Of a stretch of DNA of 64,000 bases, positions 8,241 through 16,533 are shown piece by piece. The translations under genes were made by a program, and so were the position numbers. The DNA is taken from contig NZ_LGTC01000001.1 of NCBI RefSeq assembly GCF_001262605.1, positions 124,001 to 188,000 of the forward strand, given 5' to 3'. This DNA comes from Pseudobacteroides cellulosolvens ATCC 35603 = DSM 2933 (GTDB lineage Bacteria; Bacillota; Clostridia; Acetivibrionales; DSM-2933). The stretch's first letter is position 1; each line of letters opens with the position of its first letter. The notes under the pieces were generated by a model. That model was not told the DNA's origin. It did not search any database and worked only from the letters and a program-made list of their open reading frames with translations.

Positions 8241-8254
8241 GGTAATGAAATAAC
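8241..8254 (+). repeat. attR core of element 2 (GGTAATGAAATAAC)
   Basis: Partner of 4991-5004. The inverted arm TCACTC (8227-8232) also lies exactly 8 nt inside, so the circle would read TCACTC-N8-core-N8-GAGTGA. Confidence 0.88.
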
Positions 8255-8522
8255 TCTGATTGATGTAATTGGTGACAATTCCGAGTCTGTAGTTGATGAA
8301 GTGGATTTAAAGATGCAGGTTGTTAGATTATATAATAAGATGAAAGCTGTGCTGAAAAACAGAGAAAAAATAGTGCTGGAGCTGCGGTACGGACTTTTAA
8401 GCGGTGTGGGAAAAACACAGAGGGAGGTAGCTTCCATGTTAGGCATCTCCAGGTCATATGTATCAAGAATTGAGAAAAAGGCAATAAAGAAGCTAAATAA
8501 AGAATTAAAGGTTGAAAATTAA
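8255..8522 (+). CDS. sigK: Sigma-K, C-terminal piece (sigK piece 3 of 3)
   Basis: Sigma regions 3/4: LIDVIGDNSESVVDEVDLKM, an LKNREKIVLELRYGLL helix, then the -35-binding helix-turn-helix KTQREVASMLGISRSYVSRI. This corresponds to the SpoIIIC part of Bacillus SigK. The frame is open from 8235 through the att repeat but has no plausible ribosome site, so it is translated only after joining to the middle piece. Joining all three pieces gives 343+93+268 nt plus one restored G, that is 705 nt and 234 aa, close to the usual SigK length of about 240. Confidence 0.93.
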
Positions 8523-8540
8523 AGGAAAAGTACTTAAAAC

Positions 8541-8577
8541 CCCAAAAGCATCGGTTAGCCAAAGCTTTTGGGTTGTT
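8541..8577 (+). terminator. Terminator after sigK
   Basis: CCCAAAAGC (8541-8549) pairs with GCTTTTGGG (8564-8572) around a 14-nt loop, followed by TTGTT. Confidence 0.7.
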
Positions 8578-8619
8578 CATGTTTATGATTTCAGAAAACC
8601 AAATACACTTTGTGGTTTT

Positions 8620-8931
8620 CTACAGCCTTGATTGTATTTCAAATGTATAATTCCGTCCGCCGTTATTGTCCCAATTGTCAGCACAATCTTTAAATGCCAG
8701 TTTGAGAGGTTTGTCATCCGATATAGGTAAATTGGCTTCGAAGCCTTCTTCGGTCTTTTGCATTTTTATGTCTTTAGTATTTTCCCAATTATCACCATAT
8801 CCTACGTGCATATATACTGAATGAGCTCCTGAGTCGCTTAATATGCCTTTGTAAGTTACTGATGCATCATCACCTTTGACAACGACATTCGGGGTTATAT
8901 AAACACCGTTTTTATAGTACATGTTATACAA
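8620..8931 (-). CDS. CBM25-like starch/carbohydrate-binding protein
   Basis: 103-aa single-domain protein. YMHVGYGDNWENTKDIKM and CADNWDNNGGRNYTFEI match the pattern of carbohydrate-binding module family 25/53 (aromatic platform, then WDNNxGxNY at the end). No signal peptide or catalytic domain is present, so it is cytoplasmic or part of a sporulation structure. TTG 8931 is chosen because GGAGG lies 9 nt upstream; ATG 8922 is an alternative and the longer ATG-like start at 8964 has no support. A copy of the dispersed repeat follows in the upstream gap (9009-9111). Ligand unknown. Confidence 0.72.
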   Translation of the reverse strand: MYNMYYKNGVYITPNVVVKGDDASVTYKGILSDSGAHSVYMHVGYGDNWENTKDIKMQKTEEGFEANLPISDDKPLKLAFKDCADNWDNNGGRNYTFEIQSRL

Positions 8932-9008
8932 ATTTATTCGCCTCCAACTATATAGAATTTGCAAATATTAAATGAAATTAATATAAGAATCAATTGGTCC
9001 TTATATTA

Positions 9009-9111
9009 AAGCATGAATGAAAAATTACTTTCGCTTTCTACGAAGGTGCTGACGAGATAAGTCGACACATGAGTAAAATTTATAGCGGAAGTTATTTTTT
9101 GATCATGATTA
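9009..9111 (-). repeat. Dispersed palindromic repeat, copy C (inverted orientation)
   Basis: The reverse complement aligns over its whole length with 23674-23776: ATCATGATCAAAAAATAACT, CGCTATAAATT, TGTGTCGACTTATCTCGTC, GCGAAAGTAATTTTTCAT and CATGC. It fills most of the 300-bp gap between the CBM25-like gene and cwlJ. Confidence 0.75.
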
Positions 9112-9233
9112 ATTTATAAAAGTGCTTAATGGCACTTATCATTTAGTATTGGTCATAAAAAAATAATTATTCTTTGTATCATAATGGTTGTTATGTAAAT
9201 ATAATATATAAAACATAGTTTAAGGTGGTTAAG

Positions 9234-9677
9234 ATGGCATATTCAGAAAGAGAGTTATTTGCAAGGCTCATTAAATGTGAGGCTGGTGGGGAAGGCCTTA
9301 ACGGCATGAAAGCAGTTGCTACTGTTGTCATGAATAGAGTACATGTTGCCTACGGCGAGTATCTGAGAACCGGTCAGGGGAACTTAAGGAGAGTCATTGA
9401 GCAGCCGTATCAGTTTACATGTCTTATGCCGGAGGCTTATGGGGAAGTAAATCCCCAAACAGTCTGGTCCAACGAGCCTGAGCAAATTCATTATGAGGTT
9501 GCAGACTGGGCTCTTGCCGGTAACCAACACTTTGGAGCCGGAGATTGTCTTTGGTATTATAATCCTTATAGCCCCACTTGTTCCAATTACTTTCCTTTCA
9601 ACAGAACAGGAAGTTACTATAACAGGGTAGGAGAGCATTGTTTCTATTTACCGACCCCACGATATGCAGAAACATAA
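9234..9677 (+). CDS. cwlJ: Spore cortex-lytic hydrolase, CwlJ/SleB family
   Basis: 147-aa cell-wall hydrolase of the SleB/CwlJ family, which degrades spore cortex during germination. LIKCEAGGEGLNGMKAVATV contains the predicted catalytic Glu, followed by VVMNRV, then GDCLWYYNP and the C-terminal NRVGEHCFYLP. There is no signal peptide or peptidoglycan-binding domain, as in CwlJ, which acts from the coat side. ATG 9234 has AAGGTGG 5 nt upstream; the GTG at 9225 lies within that site. The next gene is gerQ, the partner CwlJ depends on in Bacillus. Confidence 0.88.
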   Translation: MAYSERELFARLIKCEAGGEGLNGMKAVATVVMNRVHVAYGEYLRTGQGNLRRVIEQPYQFTCLMPEAYGEVNPQTVWSNEPEQIHYEVADWALAGNQHFGAGDCLWYYNPYSPTCSNYFPFNRTGSYYNRVGEHCFYLPTPRYAET

Positions 9678-9791
9678 ATTTTTATATAAAAAACAATTAG
9701 GAATATACTTCAAAAGATAATGAGTAAAAAGGAATACATTTCTTGAAAGTATCATTAAAATCAAAAATATATTAAACGAGGAGGAATTTTT

Positions 9792-10253
9792 GTGATATAT
9801 CCACCTTTTATGCGTCCATGCGGTAATACTTACAGCAATGGCACAGCTGGCATGCAAAATTTTAGTACCAACGGAACAGAACAAATGCAAGGTATGGTGC
9901 CGGCTGGCACAATGTCTGCAGGTGCACTTCCTGCATTACCAACAGGCATGGGTACCGGCTATACACCGGGACCAGTTCCAGCACCTACAAATCAACAGGT
10001 ACAGGGAATGGGCCAATCTGTTCCGATACCCCCGACTGTTCAAAGCACAATGTACACACCGGGTTTTCTTGCAACGCAGATAGGAAAATTGATGCGTGTG
10101 GAGTTTTTGATAGGGACTAACGGGCCTCTCATTGACAGAGTCGGAATTTTGATATCTGTTGGAGCAAGTTATATTCTATTAAGACCTACAGGCTCTGATG
10201 ATGTTTTATTGTGTGATATCTACTCAATAAAATTTGTAACCATATTGCTTTAA
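9792..10253 (+). CDS. gerQ: Spore coat protein GerQ
   Basis: 153-aa coat protein with a Gly/Pro/Met/Thr-rich low-complexity N-terminal part (to about residue 85). A C-terminal conserved domain follows: TPGFLATQIGKLMRVEFLIG, then GILISVGASYILLRP and CDIYSIKFVTIL. This corresponds to GerQ (YwdL), which in Bacillus is cross-linked by transglutaminase and is needed for CwlJ localisation. GTG 9792 follows GAGGAGG. It lies 114 bp downstream of cwlJ, the same gene pair as in Bacillus. Confidence 0.85.
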   Translation: MIYPPFMRPCGNTYSNGTAGMQNFSTNGTEQMQGMVPAGTMSAGALPALPTGMGTGYTPGPVPAPTNQQVQGMGQSVPIPPTVQSTMYTPGFLATQIGKLMRVEFLIGTNGPLIDRVGILISVGASYILLRPTGSDDVLLCDIYSIKFVTILL

Positions 10254-10363
10254 TGATAAACAAAAGAGTTGAATATTAAATTTGTAAAAATAATTGTTTA
10301 CAAGCACCAATTAATAAAAAAAGAATAATATATAGTATCATAAATTTATGGAGGTAATCAATA

Positions 10364-10477
10364 ATGTCTAATGGTTTATTTAAAGGATTTTTAGGTGACA
10401 ACAGCGAAATATTATTCTTCATACTCATTTTCTTGTTATTGTTCTTCAATGGAAGAAACTATGATGTCTGCGATTGA
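10364..10477 (+). CDS. 37-aa hydrophobic peptide, sporulation-type
   Basis: Short gene starting MSNGLFKGFLGDNSEILFFI, a single transmembrane stretch (ILFFILIFLLLFF) and a polar tail NGRNYDVCD. A good ribosome site (GGAGGTAATCAATA) precedes ATG 10364, and a strong terminator follows at 10509, so it is a real transcription unit. Length and architecture resemble the tiny membrane/coat peptides (YjcZ/SscA-like) made by sporulating Firmicutes. The position after cwlJ-gerQ supports that, but the family is not firmly recognised. Confidence 0.72.
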   Translation: MSNGLFKGFLGDNSEILFFILIFLLLFFNGRNYDVCD

Positions 10478-10508
10478 TAATGTAATATCTCGTAGTACTT
10501 AAAAAGTT

Positions 10509-10546
10509 AAGGAGATAGAATTGACTATCTCCTTGGCTTTTTTTTT
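10509..10546 (+). terminator. Intrinsic terminator
   Basis: Perfect 10-bp stem AAGGAGATAG (10509-10518)/CTATCTCCTT (10525-10534), loop AATTGA, then GGC and nine T. Confidence 0.92.
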
Positions 10547-10581
10547 ATGCTTAGGTAATTATGGCACCTATATTTTGTTCT

Positions 10582-12186
10582 TTATTTCAAGTATTGCATG
10601 ATGTTATCCCAAAATCCCTTACCCGAATTGAGTTCATTCTTGAATGATTCCAATTCATTGGCAACAATCTCATCCAATACTTTTTGCCCCATGATTTCAA
10701 CCGGTGCCACTTCATCTGTAAAAACCAGTTTGGATTCTTGTATCTCTGAAAGATTTGATTTAACATATTCGCAAACCGATTTTAAAGGGCTTTGATTTTC
10801 CATTTTTTCTGAGTTATCAATAAAATAGTTTAGGGAATTAGTATCTCTTGAAGCAAATACTATTGTGTTAGTACTGTTTTTTAGTTCACATTTATATACC
10901 TTTTCCATTTGACTCTTAATGGTTTGGCAAATGTAGTCGTTAATCTGGGAGTCTTTTTTTGAGCGGATATTGATATTTACAACAATAACACCCCCAGGTT
11001 TTAAAGTTTCTTTCACAAGTCCGAAAAATTCTTTGGTAGACATATGGAATGGTATTGTTATGTCATGATATGCATCTACCATTATGAGGTCATATTTCTT
11101 GTCTTTATGGGTGTTTAAAAATGTCCTTCCGTCATTTATATAGATATTGGCCTCATCTTCCTTCAAACTAAAATATCTTTTCGAAAGGTCAACTATTGTT
11201 GGGTCTATTTCAACACCATCTGTCTTGGTGTTAGGAAAGAAGTGTTTAAGCTGTTTTGCATAAGTACCTGTTCCAAGTCCAAGTATTAAAACATCTTTGC
11301 CGGATTTAAAGTCGGTATCTTTCATAAACAGGGGAGCCATAAGAGCATAGTCATAGTATAAACCTGTTACGGTACTGTTTTTTTTGTAAATAGATTGAAC
11401 ACCGAAGGCTACGTTGGTGGAAAGTATGACGGACTTTGAATCCTCCGATACCTGCAGGTAATTATACAATGACTCACCCTCATAAATAATGTTTTGCTTC
11501 CAAAATGCATATGAATCATGAAAAGGTGTGACAGTCAGTACTAATACTATAAAACTCGTTATAACAGACTTTGCAAGCCTTGTTTTCTTGGAAACAAAGT
11601 AGTAAAGGCAGATTAAATTTAGGATCAAAGAAAATATTAGGAATGTTTTACTTGTTCCAACTAATGGTATAGTTATAAATGTTGGTATAAATGTTCCTAT
11701 GATGCTTCCGATGGTTGAAAGGGCATAAATTTCGCCTGCTGTTTTACCGCTTTTATTAATATCGGTAATACCTAGTTTTACCAGGTATGGAGTCACCATG
11801 CCAAGTATGACAAGAGGTATGGAAAATATAATGAGGCATGATAGTATTGATCCTGAAACAACAAGGTTGTTAGGAGAAATCCACATAAAAATTGTAACTG
11901 ATAGAATAATTATATATTTTCCAACAAAGGGAATAAGTGCTATATAAATAGCAGCAGTCCATATAAGTGCATAAAGCCTGTCCATGCTATTATGTTTATC
12001 TGCAGACCTTCCGCCTAGTATGTTACCGAGACTTAAGGATATCATAATAAGACCTATTACTATAGTCCATATTATGCTTGATGTACCGAAGGTAGGTGCA
12101 AGAAGTCTTGTTGCACTAAGTTCTACAGCCATTACTGACATTCCGCAAAAGAATGAAGTAAGATAAATGTAAATATTTTTACTCAT
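10582..12186 (-). CDS. Membrane-fused spermidine synthase-like protein
   Basis: About 534 aa. The N-terminal half has roughly seven or eight transmembrane segments, starting YLTSFFCGMSVMAVELSATR with conserved RLLAPTFG and GGRSADK. The C-terminal half is a Rossmann-type domain of the polyamine aminopropyltransferase family, with VLILGLGTGTYAKQL for nucleotide binding, GVEIDP, and DLIMVDAYHD for the catalytic region. Fused proteins of this type are widespread but rarely proven to make spermidine. ATG 12186 follows GGGGGTT; 12198 is the longer alternative. It is last in a minus-strand set with the CuAO-domain genes. Confidence 0.85.
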   Translation of the reverse strand: MSKNIYIYLTSFFCGMSVMAVELSATRLLAPTFGTSSIIWTIVIGLIMISLSLGNILGGRSADKHNSMDRLYALIWTAAIYIALIPFVGKYIIILSVTIFMWISPNNLVVSGSILSCLIIFSIPLVILGMVTPYLVKLGITDINKSGKTAGEIYALSTIGSIIGTFIPTFITIPLVGTSKTFLIFSLILNLICLYYFVSKKTRLAKSVITSFIVLVLTVTPFHDSYAFWKQNIIYEGESLYNYLQVSEDSKSVILSTNVAFGVQSIYKKNSTVTGLYYDYALMAPLFMKDTDFKSGKDVLILGLGTGTYAKQLKHFFPNTKTDGVEIDPTIVDLSKRYFSLKEDEANIYINDGRTFLNTHKDKKYDLIMVDAYHDITIPFHMSTKEFFGLVKETLKPGGVIVVNINIRSKKDSQINDYICQTIKSQMEKVYKCELKNSTNTIVFASRDTNSLNYFIDNSEKMENQSPLKSVCEYVKSNLSEIQESKLVFTDEVAPVEIMGQKVLDEIVANELESFKNELNSGKGFWDNIMQYLK

Positions 12187-12254
12187 GATAACCCCCATAA
12201 TTTTTACTTTTATTATTTGTATAATTTTAACGCATTATTAAACTTTAGTCATGA

Positions 12255-14711
12255 TCAATCAGTTACAAAAATAAGTTGATAGTCGCTAAAAGAATTGTTT
12301 TTATACTGGGCTGAGGGTTTGACTAAAACCTTATAATCGCCTGGATTTAACTCAATGGTTATGTTTTGAGTGGTATATTCGCTTTCATCCTTAATTATGC
12401 TTTTTGCGATATCATTACCACTTTTATCAATTAGTGAAAGATCCAAGGCTGCAATGGTACTTGTTGTATAAATTGATATTTCATTTAATCCTATAATTGT
12501 AACCTTGGTTTTAGTGTTTAATGTGAAATTAAAATAGTCAAGATCCTTTGCATCTTTAAATGTTCCTATCATATTAGTGTTTGGAAAGAAATCATTGGCT
12601 TTTAAAATTGTATTGTTGGGTTCTGATTCCTCATAAGCTTCATCAACGCTGCTTGCAGCCGAAAGTGGGATTATTGATGCAGTCGGAAATAACTTTTTTA
12701 CACTGTTTATTGGAACCGCAAAGTTAATATTCTGTGAGTCTGATATGGACATGGTTGTTATGCCGATAACTTCACCATATGAATTTATCAGAGGACCGCC
12801 GCTGTTGCCGGGTGATATTGAAGCATCGGTTTGTATATAGCTTACACCGAAAATTGTTCTTAGTTCACCGCTCACGATACCTGTTGTAACTGAGTTTTGG
12901 AGCTGAAGGGGATTTCCTATAGCCACAACTTCTTCACCAAGCTCAAGCTTGTCGGAATCCCCAAGGTCTAAAACAGGCAGGTTGGAAGCATTCTTCACCT
13001 TTAATACTGCAATATCTCTTAATGTATTATAATTTAAAACATAATCAACATCATATGTTTTTGTTTTATCTATGCTGCATTTTATCGTAAAGGCTCCTTT
13101 TATTACATGGTAATTTGTTACTATAATTCCGCTGCTTTCAATGTTAAATCCTGTGCCTGAACCAATTGGTTCGCCGTTTTCATCAAAGGTTTTTATAAGG
13201 AAGATAGCTCCTGTATTTTTTGCAATGTCCTTTGGAGATAAGGTCGTTTCTGGACGTAGAGTTGATGTTATTGCTATAGGCTTTGGAGTAGTGAAGGTGG
13301 TTCCTGGCATATAGATGGGTATTGCCAGAAAAGGACCTTCATTATCCATGTTTTGCCTGACAGAGCCATCGGTCATTACTCTGAATTCCTTTGTTTTGAG
13401 GTTCGCCCTAATGTCGGTATCCATATCACTGATTGATTCTATCGGTGTTTCAAATATATTGCTATCTGATGAACTCTTTGGCAATATATAATTTGTATAA
13501 TATATCCAGTGGCCTGATACATTCAAGCCGCCTTTTACTTGATTAGCTATCTTTTTCTTTCCGCTTCCATCCTCGTTTGTTTTATAGAGATTTCCTTCAA
13601 AATCATTATAATATAGTAAACCGTCTGAGGGATTGATGCAATTTACCTCAGTACTTATAAGCTTGTTTTTATTGGTTCCGTCAGTTTTAATTACATAAAT
13701 TCCACTATTACTATAGCTGTCCATGCTAAAATAAATCTTGTCTTTATCATCGTTAAAACTCATGTATCCCGTCGATTCTTCGCACAAGACAGAATAATCC
13801 TTACCGTTAGTTCGCATGCGACAAATATTGCCATCATTTATAAAATAAATCCATCCATTTGAAACCATTAAATTTGAGGCGGTATAATTACTGATTTTCT
13901 GTCTACCTTTACCATCGAGCCTTATTTTATATGGTCTGCTGCTATCTGTGTTATTGATGTAATAGATCCAATCATCTACAATCAAGGCACATGAAGTAGT
14001 ATCTGAGGCCAGCTTTTCAGCTGATGTTCCGTCGGTTTTCATTCTGTAAAGTGTTTTTCTTTCAGATTTTACAGGATATTTGTCCGAGTTAACAAAATAA
14101 ATCCAATCTCCTATAACATTTATAAAGGATACAGGATTCACATTGATCTTTATTTTTTCAGATGTTCCATGTTTTATCTTATAGGTACCAAGATTGTAAA
14201 AGGATATGTAATCATATTCACCGCTTGAACATACGAATCCGCCATTAACAATATTTCCGGTGGTATTGTATGTCTTCTCAACCCAACTATCGGTGGAAAT
14301 GGTAATGGTGCTGGTAGAATTGTCCCATTCTACTTTTGAACCCAAGGCTTCTCCAACAAACCTCAAAGGAACCATTGCTTTGCCATTTATCATGCGAGGA
14401 CTTGCATCCAACATTACCTTGGCATCATTGATAAATCCTGCATTATCTCCGATTTTAAGCTTAATGACCTTGCCGCATCTTGTTGCTGTTATGGACTTTG
14501 TTTTGGCGTTCCATTCAACATACGCATCCAGGCTTTCAAATATATCTCTCACAGGAATAAGTGTCCTTCCTGATGAAACTACAGGTGCAACATCCATAGT
14601 GAGGGCTTTTCCCCTTACTATGACTTTAATTTTTGCCGGGGCAGAGTAGGAGCTGAATGAAACTATCGACTGCAATAACAAAAAAGCAAAGACTATAATG
14701 ATTTTTTTCAT
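12255..14711 (-). CDS. Secreted multidomain protein: CuAO N-domain, DUF5050 propeller, trypsin-like protease, PPC
   Basis: 818-aa exported protein. Signal peptide KKIIIVFAFLLLQSIVSFSS. Residues about 28-140 form a copper-amine-oxidase-like N-terminal domain (RTLIPVRDIFESL, VPLRFVGEALGSKVEWD). About 150-440 is a repetitive DUF5050/TolB-like region with recurring WIYYxN motifs. About 510-690 is an HtrA/trypsin-like protease with the triad His in TNYHVIKG, Asp in RDIAVLK and Ser in GNSGGP. The C-terminal 120 residues resemble a bacterial pre-peptidase domain (ESEPNNT ... DLDYFNF ... GDYKVLV). ATG 14711 follows GAGGTG. It lies 20 bp after the CuAO/solute-binding gene, likely co-transcribed. Target unknown. 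Confidence 0.85.
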   Translation of the reverse strand: MKKIIIVFAFLLLQSIVSFSSYSAPAKIKVIVRGKALTMDVAPVVSSGRTLIPVRDIFESLDAYVEWNAKTKSITATRCGKVIKLKIGDNAGFINDAKVMLDASPRMINGKAMVPLRFVGEALGSKVEWDNSTSTITISTDSWVEKTYNTTGNIVNGGFVCSSGEYDYISFYNLGTYKIKHGTSEKIKINVNPVSFINVIGDWIYFVNSDKYPVKSERKTLYRMKTDGTSAEKLASDTTSCALIVDDWIYYINNTDSSRPYKIRLDGKGRQKISNYTASNLMVSNGWIYFINDGNICRMRTNGKDYSVLCEESTGYMSFNDDKDKIYFSMDSYSNSGIYVIKTDGTNKNKLISTEVNCINPSDGLLYYNDFEGNLYKTNEDGSGKKKIANQVKGGLNVSGHWIYYTNYILPKSSSDSNIFETPIESISDMDTDIRANLKTKEFRVMTDGSVRQNMDNEGPFLAIPIYMPGTTFTTPKPIAITSTLRPETTLSPKDIAKNTGAIFLIKTFDENGEPIGSGTGFNIESSGIIVTNYHVIKGAFTIKCSIDKTKTYDVDYVLNYNTLRDIAVLKVKNASNLPVLDLGDSDKLELGEEVVAIGNPLQLQNSVTTGIVSGELRTIFGVSYIQTDASISPGNSGGPLINSYGEVIGITTMSISDSQNINFAVPINSVKKLFPTASIIPLSAASSVDEAYEESEPNNTILKANDFFPNTNMIGTFKDAKDLDYFNFTLNTKTKVTIIGLNEISIYTTSTIAALDLSLIDKSGNDIAKSIIKDESEYTTQNITIELNPGDYKVLVKPSAQYKNNSFSDYQLIFVTD

Positions 14712-14730
14712 TCTACACCTCAAAATAGGT

Positions 14731-16413
14731 TTATTTTATGTAAATATCATCAACATAGGTTTTGACTTGATCTTTAAATATTCTTATAGCTTCATCTCTG
14801 GATTTGATTTTTCCTGCCAGATAAGACCGCATAATGTTAATATATACATTTTCTATTATAGTATCGTATTGAGTCAGTAGTTTCCCATTCACCTTTGGAG
14901 TTAAGGATAAGAATATTTTGTAGTTATTTTGGCCTGTTATTTTGGAAATATTTTTTGAGTCAGATGAAAGCTGGTTCATCAAGCTTTTGTGATTGGGATG
15001 ATCCTGATTTTCAATGCTCCACTTCTTCATAAGCTCCTGATTGGAGGTAAAAGCTTTAATGAAGTCAAAAGTGTTTTGCTTATTAGGGCTCTTTGAATTA
15101 ATTCCAAACCACGTACCACCCCAGAATCCTTGATAAGGCGGATTTGCCAGTGCCCATCTTCCTCCATTGGCAGATTTCTTGTCGTTACAACCAATAATCC
15201 AGGGAATACCCCATGTTGGTATAAGCCAGCACATGGATGTTGCATCATTTGCTATGGCCACGGACCAATTAGGAGACCACCTCTCAAGGCCGGATTCATA
15301 TTTATTATCACGCATTTTTTTTGCAAGATCCATAAAATCAAGCATCTTTTGGTCCATTACAAAATTATTGTTGCTTGAGACCCAGCCTTGTGATCGTGAA
15401 CCCAGAAAGGAAATTAACAGTTCTTCAAATGTGGGGAAGAGGGTAACTTTTCCACCGCTTTTTGACTTTAACTTTGCAGCAGTTTCAAGAATCTTGTCAG
15501 GGGTAGAAATCATATTGGATATTTTTGCAGGATCATTTGTACCTAAATATTTTAGAGCCAATTGTTTTTTAAATCCAATTGCTATAGAAGTTATTTGATG
15601 GCTTAAAGCTCTTAATACACCATTTTTGTCTTTTCCTACATCAATGGTGTATTGATACATATTACTTGTAATGTTCTTGGATTTCTCGGTAAGATTGTCC
15701 AAAGCACCTGGCATATCAACAAATTGTTTTACAAAGGCAGACTCAAGTCCTACTACATCAGGTGTACCCGACCCGGATTTGAAGGCTGCAGTAAGTTTAT
15801 TCTGATACTGCTGATCTTTATCGGGAATTAGTGTAAGGTTAACCTTTTTGTTAGGGAATAGGCTATTATATGCATCTACTATGTAAGGTCCTTCATCCTT
15901 ATTGAAGTACCAGAATTCAATAGGGGAATCAGGTTCTGTATTAGTTGGATTTGTTGCTTCTATGTAGCTGTTATCCAATGAAGTATCAATTTTGTCACTT
16001 AATAGGACTACAGTGCTTGAGGCTTTGTTCCAATATACCCGCACACCAAGATTTTCAGCTACAAATCTGGTAGGAACAAATGTCCTTCCGTTTTTTACCT
16101 GAGGTGCTGTGTCAAGCCCAACGTTTTCACCGCTTACTGTTGCTTGCGGGCTATTAATAGTAAGTACAATATTTAATTCACCCTTTGTACCAGTGACAGT
16201 ATTTGAATCTGCATTCCACTCGACTGTAGCTCCAAGAGCTTCAAAAATTGCTCTAAAAGGTACCATAGTCCGGCTGTTGCTTATAAATGGGTCGGCATCA
16301 AATGCCAAAGTTGTACCGTCGAGTGCAACCTTTATTTCCGATTCAGCTAAAGAGGGAGCAATAGATGAGAAAATTAAAATCAGTGAAACTGCGATGGATA
16401 TTAATCTTTTCAT
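14731..16413 (-). CDS. CuAO N-domain fused to an ABC-type extracellular solute-binding protein
   Basis: 560 aa. Signal peptide (KRLISIAVSLILIFSSIAPS, then LAES), then a copper-amine-oxidase-like N-terminal domain to about residue 145 (RTMVPFRAIFEALGATVEWN, VPTRFVAENLGVRVYWN). A short linker follows, then a family 1 sugar-type solute-binding domain (EFWYFNKDEGPYIVDAYNSL, GTPDVVGLESAFVKQF, WLIPTWGIPW). There is no lipobox, so the CuAO domain may replace lipid anchoring, for instance by holding the protein in the wall. No permease or ATPase genes are adjacent. Either the transporter is elsewhere or the protein is a sensor-type binding protein. Confidence 0.85.
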   Translation of the reverse strand: MKRLISIAVSLILIFSSIAPSLAESEIKVALDGTTLAFDADPFISNSRTMVPFRAIFEALGATVEWNADSNTVTGTKGELNIVLTINSPQATVSGENVGLDTAPQVKNGRTFVPTRFVAENLGVRVYWNKASSTVVLLSDKIDTSLDNSYIEATNPTNTEPDSPIEFWYFNKDEGPYIVDAYNSLFPNKKVNLTLIPDKDQQYQNKLTAAFKSGSGTPDVVGLESAFVKQFVDMPGALDNLTEKSKNITSNMYQYTIDVGKDKNGVLRALSHQITSIAIGFKKQLALKYLGTNDPAKISNMISTPDKILETAAKLKSKSGGKVTLFPTFEELLISFLGSRSQGWVSSNNNFVMDQKMLDFMDLAKKMRDNKYESGLERWSPNWSVAIANDATSMCWLIPTWGIPWIIGCNDKKSANGGRWALANPPYQGFWGGTWFGINSKSPNKQNTFDFIKAFTSNQELMKKWSIENQDHPNHKSLMNQLSSDSKNISKITGQNNYKIFLSLTPKVNGKLLTQYDTIIENVYINIMRSYLAGKIKSRDEAIRIFKDQVKTYVDDIYIK

Positions 16414-16485
16414 TTCAAGTAATCCTTTCTTGAAAACATATAAGTGTATTAGGGAATGATTAAATATTAATAATCATATAAACAA

Positions 16486-16519
16486 AAAGGGGACATCTGC
16501 AATAAAGCTTGTCCCCTTT
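16486..16519 (-). terminator. Terminator of the lipoprotein gene
   Basis: Perfect 10-bp stem AAAGGGGACA/TGTCCCCTTT (16486-16495, 16510-16519) with a 14-nt loop. On the minus strand it is followed by a T-run (16484-16488). It separates the lipoprotein gene from the downstream CuAO operon. Confidence 0.85.
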
Positions 16520-16533
16520 GTATCAAATCAATA

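Larger units (their letters stand above)
5005..8254. mobile_element. sigK intervening element 2 (skin-like, serine recombinase)
   Basis: 3,250 bp bounded by the perfect 14-bp direct repeat GGTAATGAAATAAC (4991-5004 and 8241-8254). Excision joins GNEIT from the left with LIDVIGDNSE from the right, exactly the SigK sequence across this point. Contents: an Lrp-type regulator, an UlaG-like metallo-hydrolase, a second large serine recombinase (minus strand) and a 63-aa unknown protein. It lies only 79 bp from element 1, has different att sequences and a clearly different recombinase, so it is an independent insertion rather than a duplication. Confidence 0.9.

Noticed and set aside
1073..8254. One composite element, or a duplication of a single element
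   Set aside because: The two att cores, arms, recombinases and cargo are different, and genuine sigK sequence lies between them.
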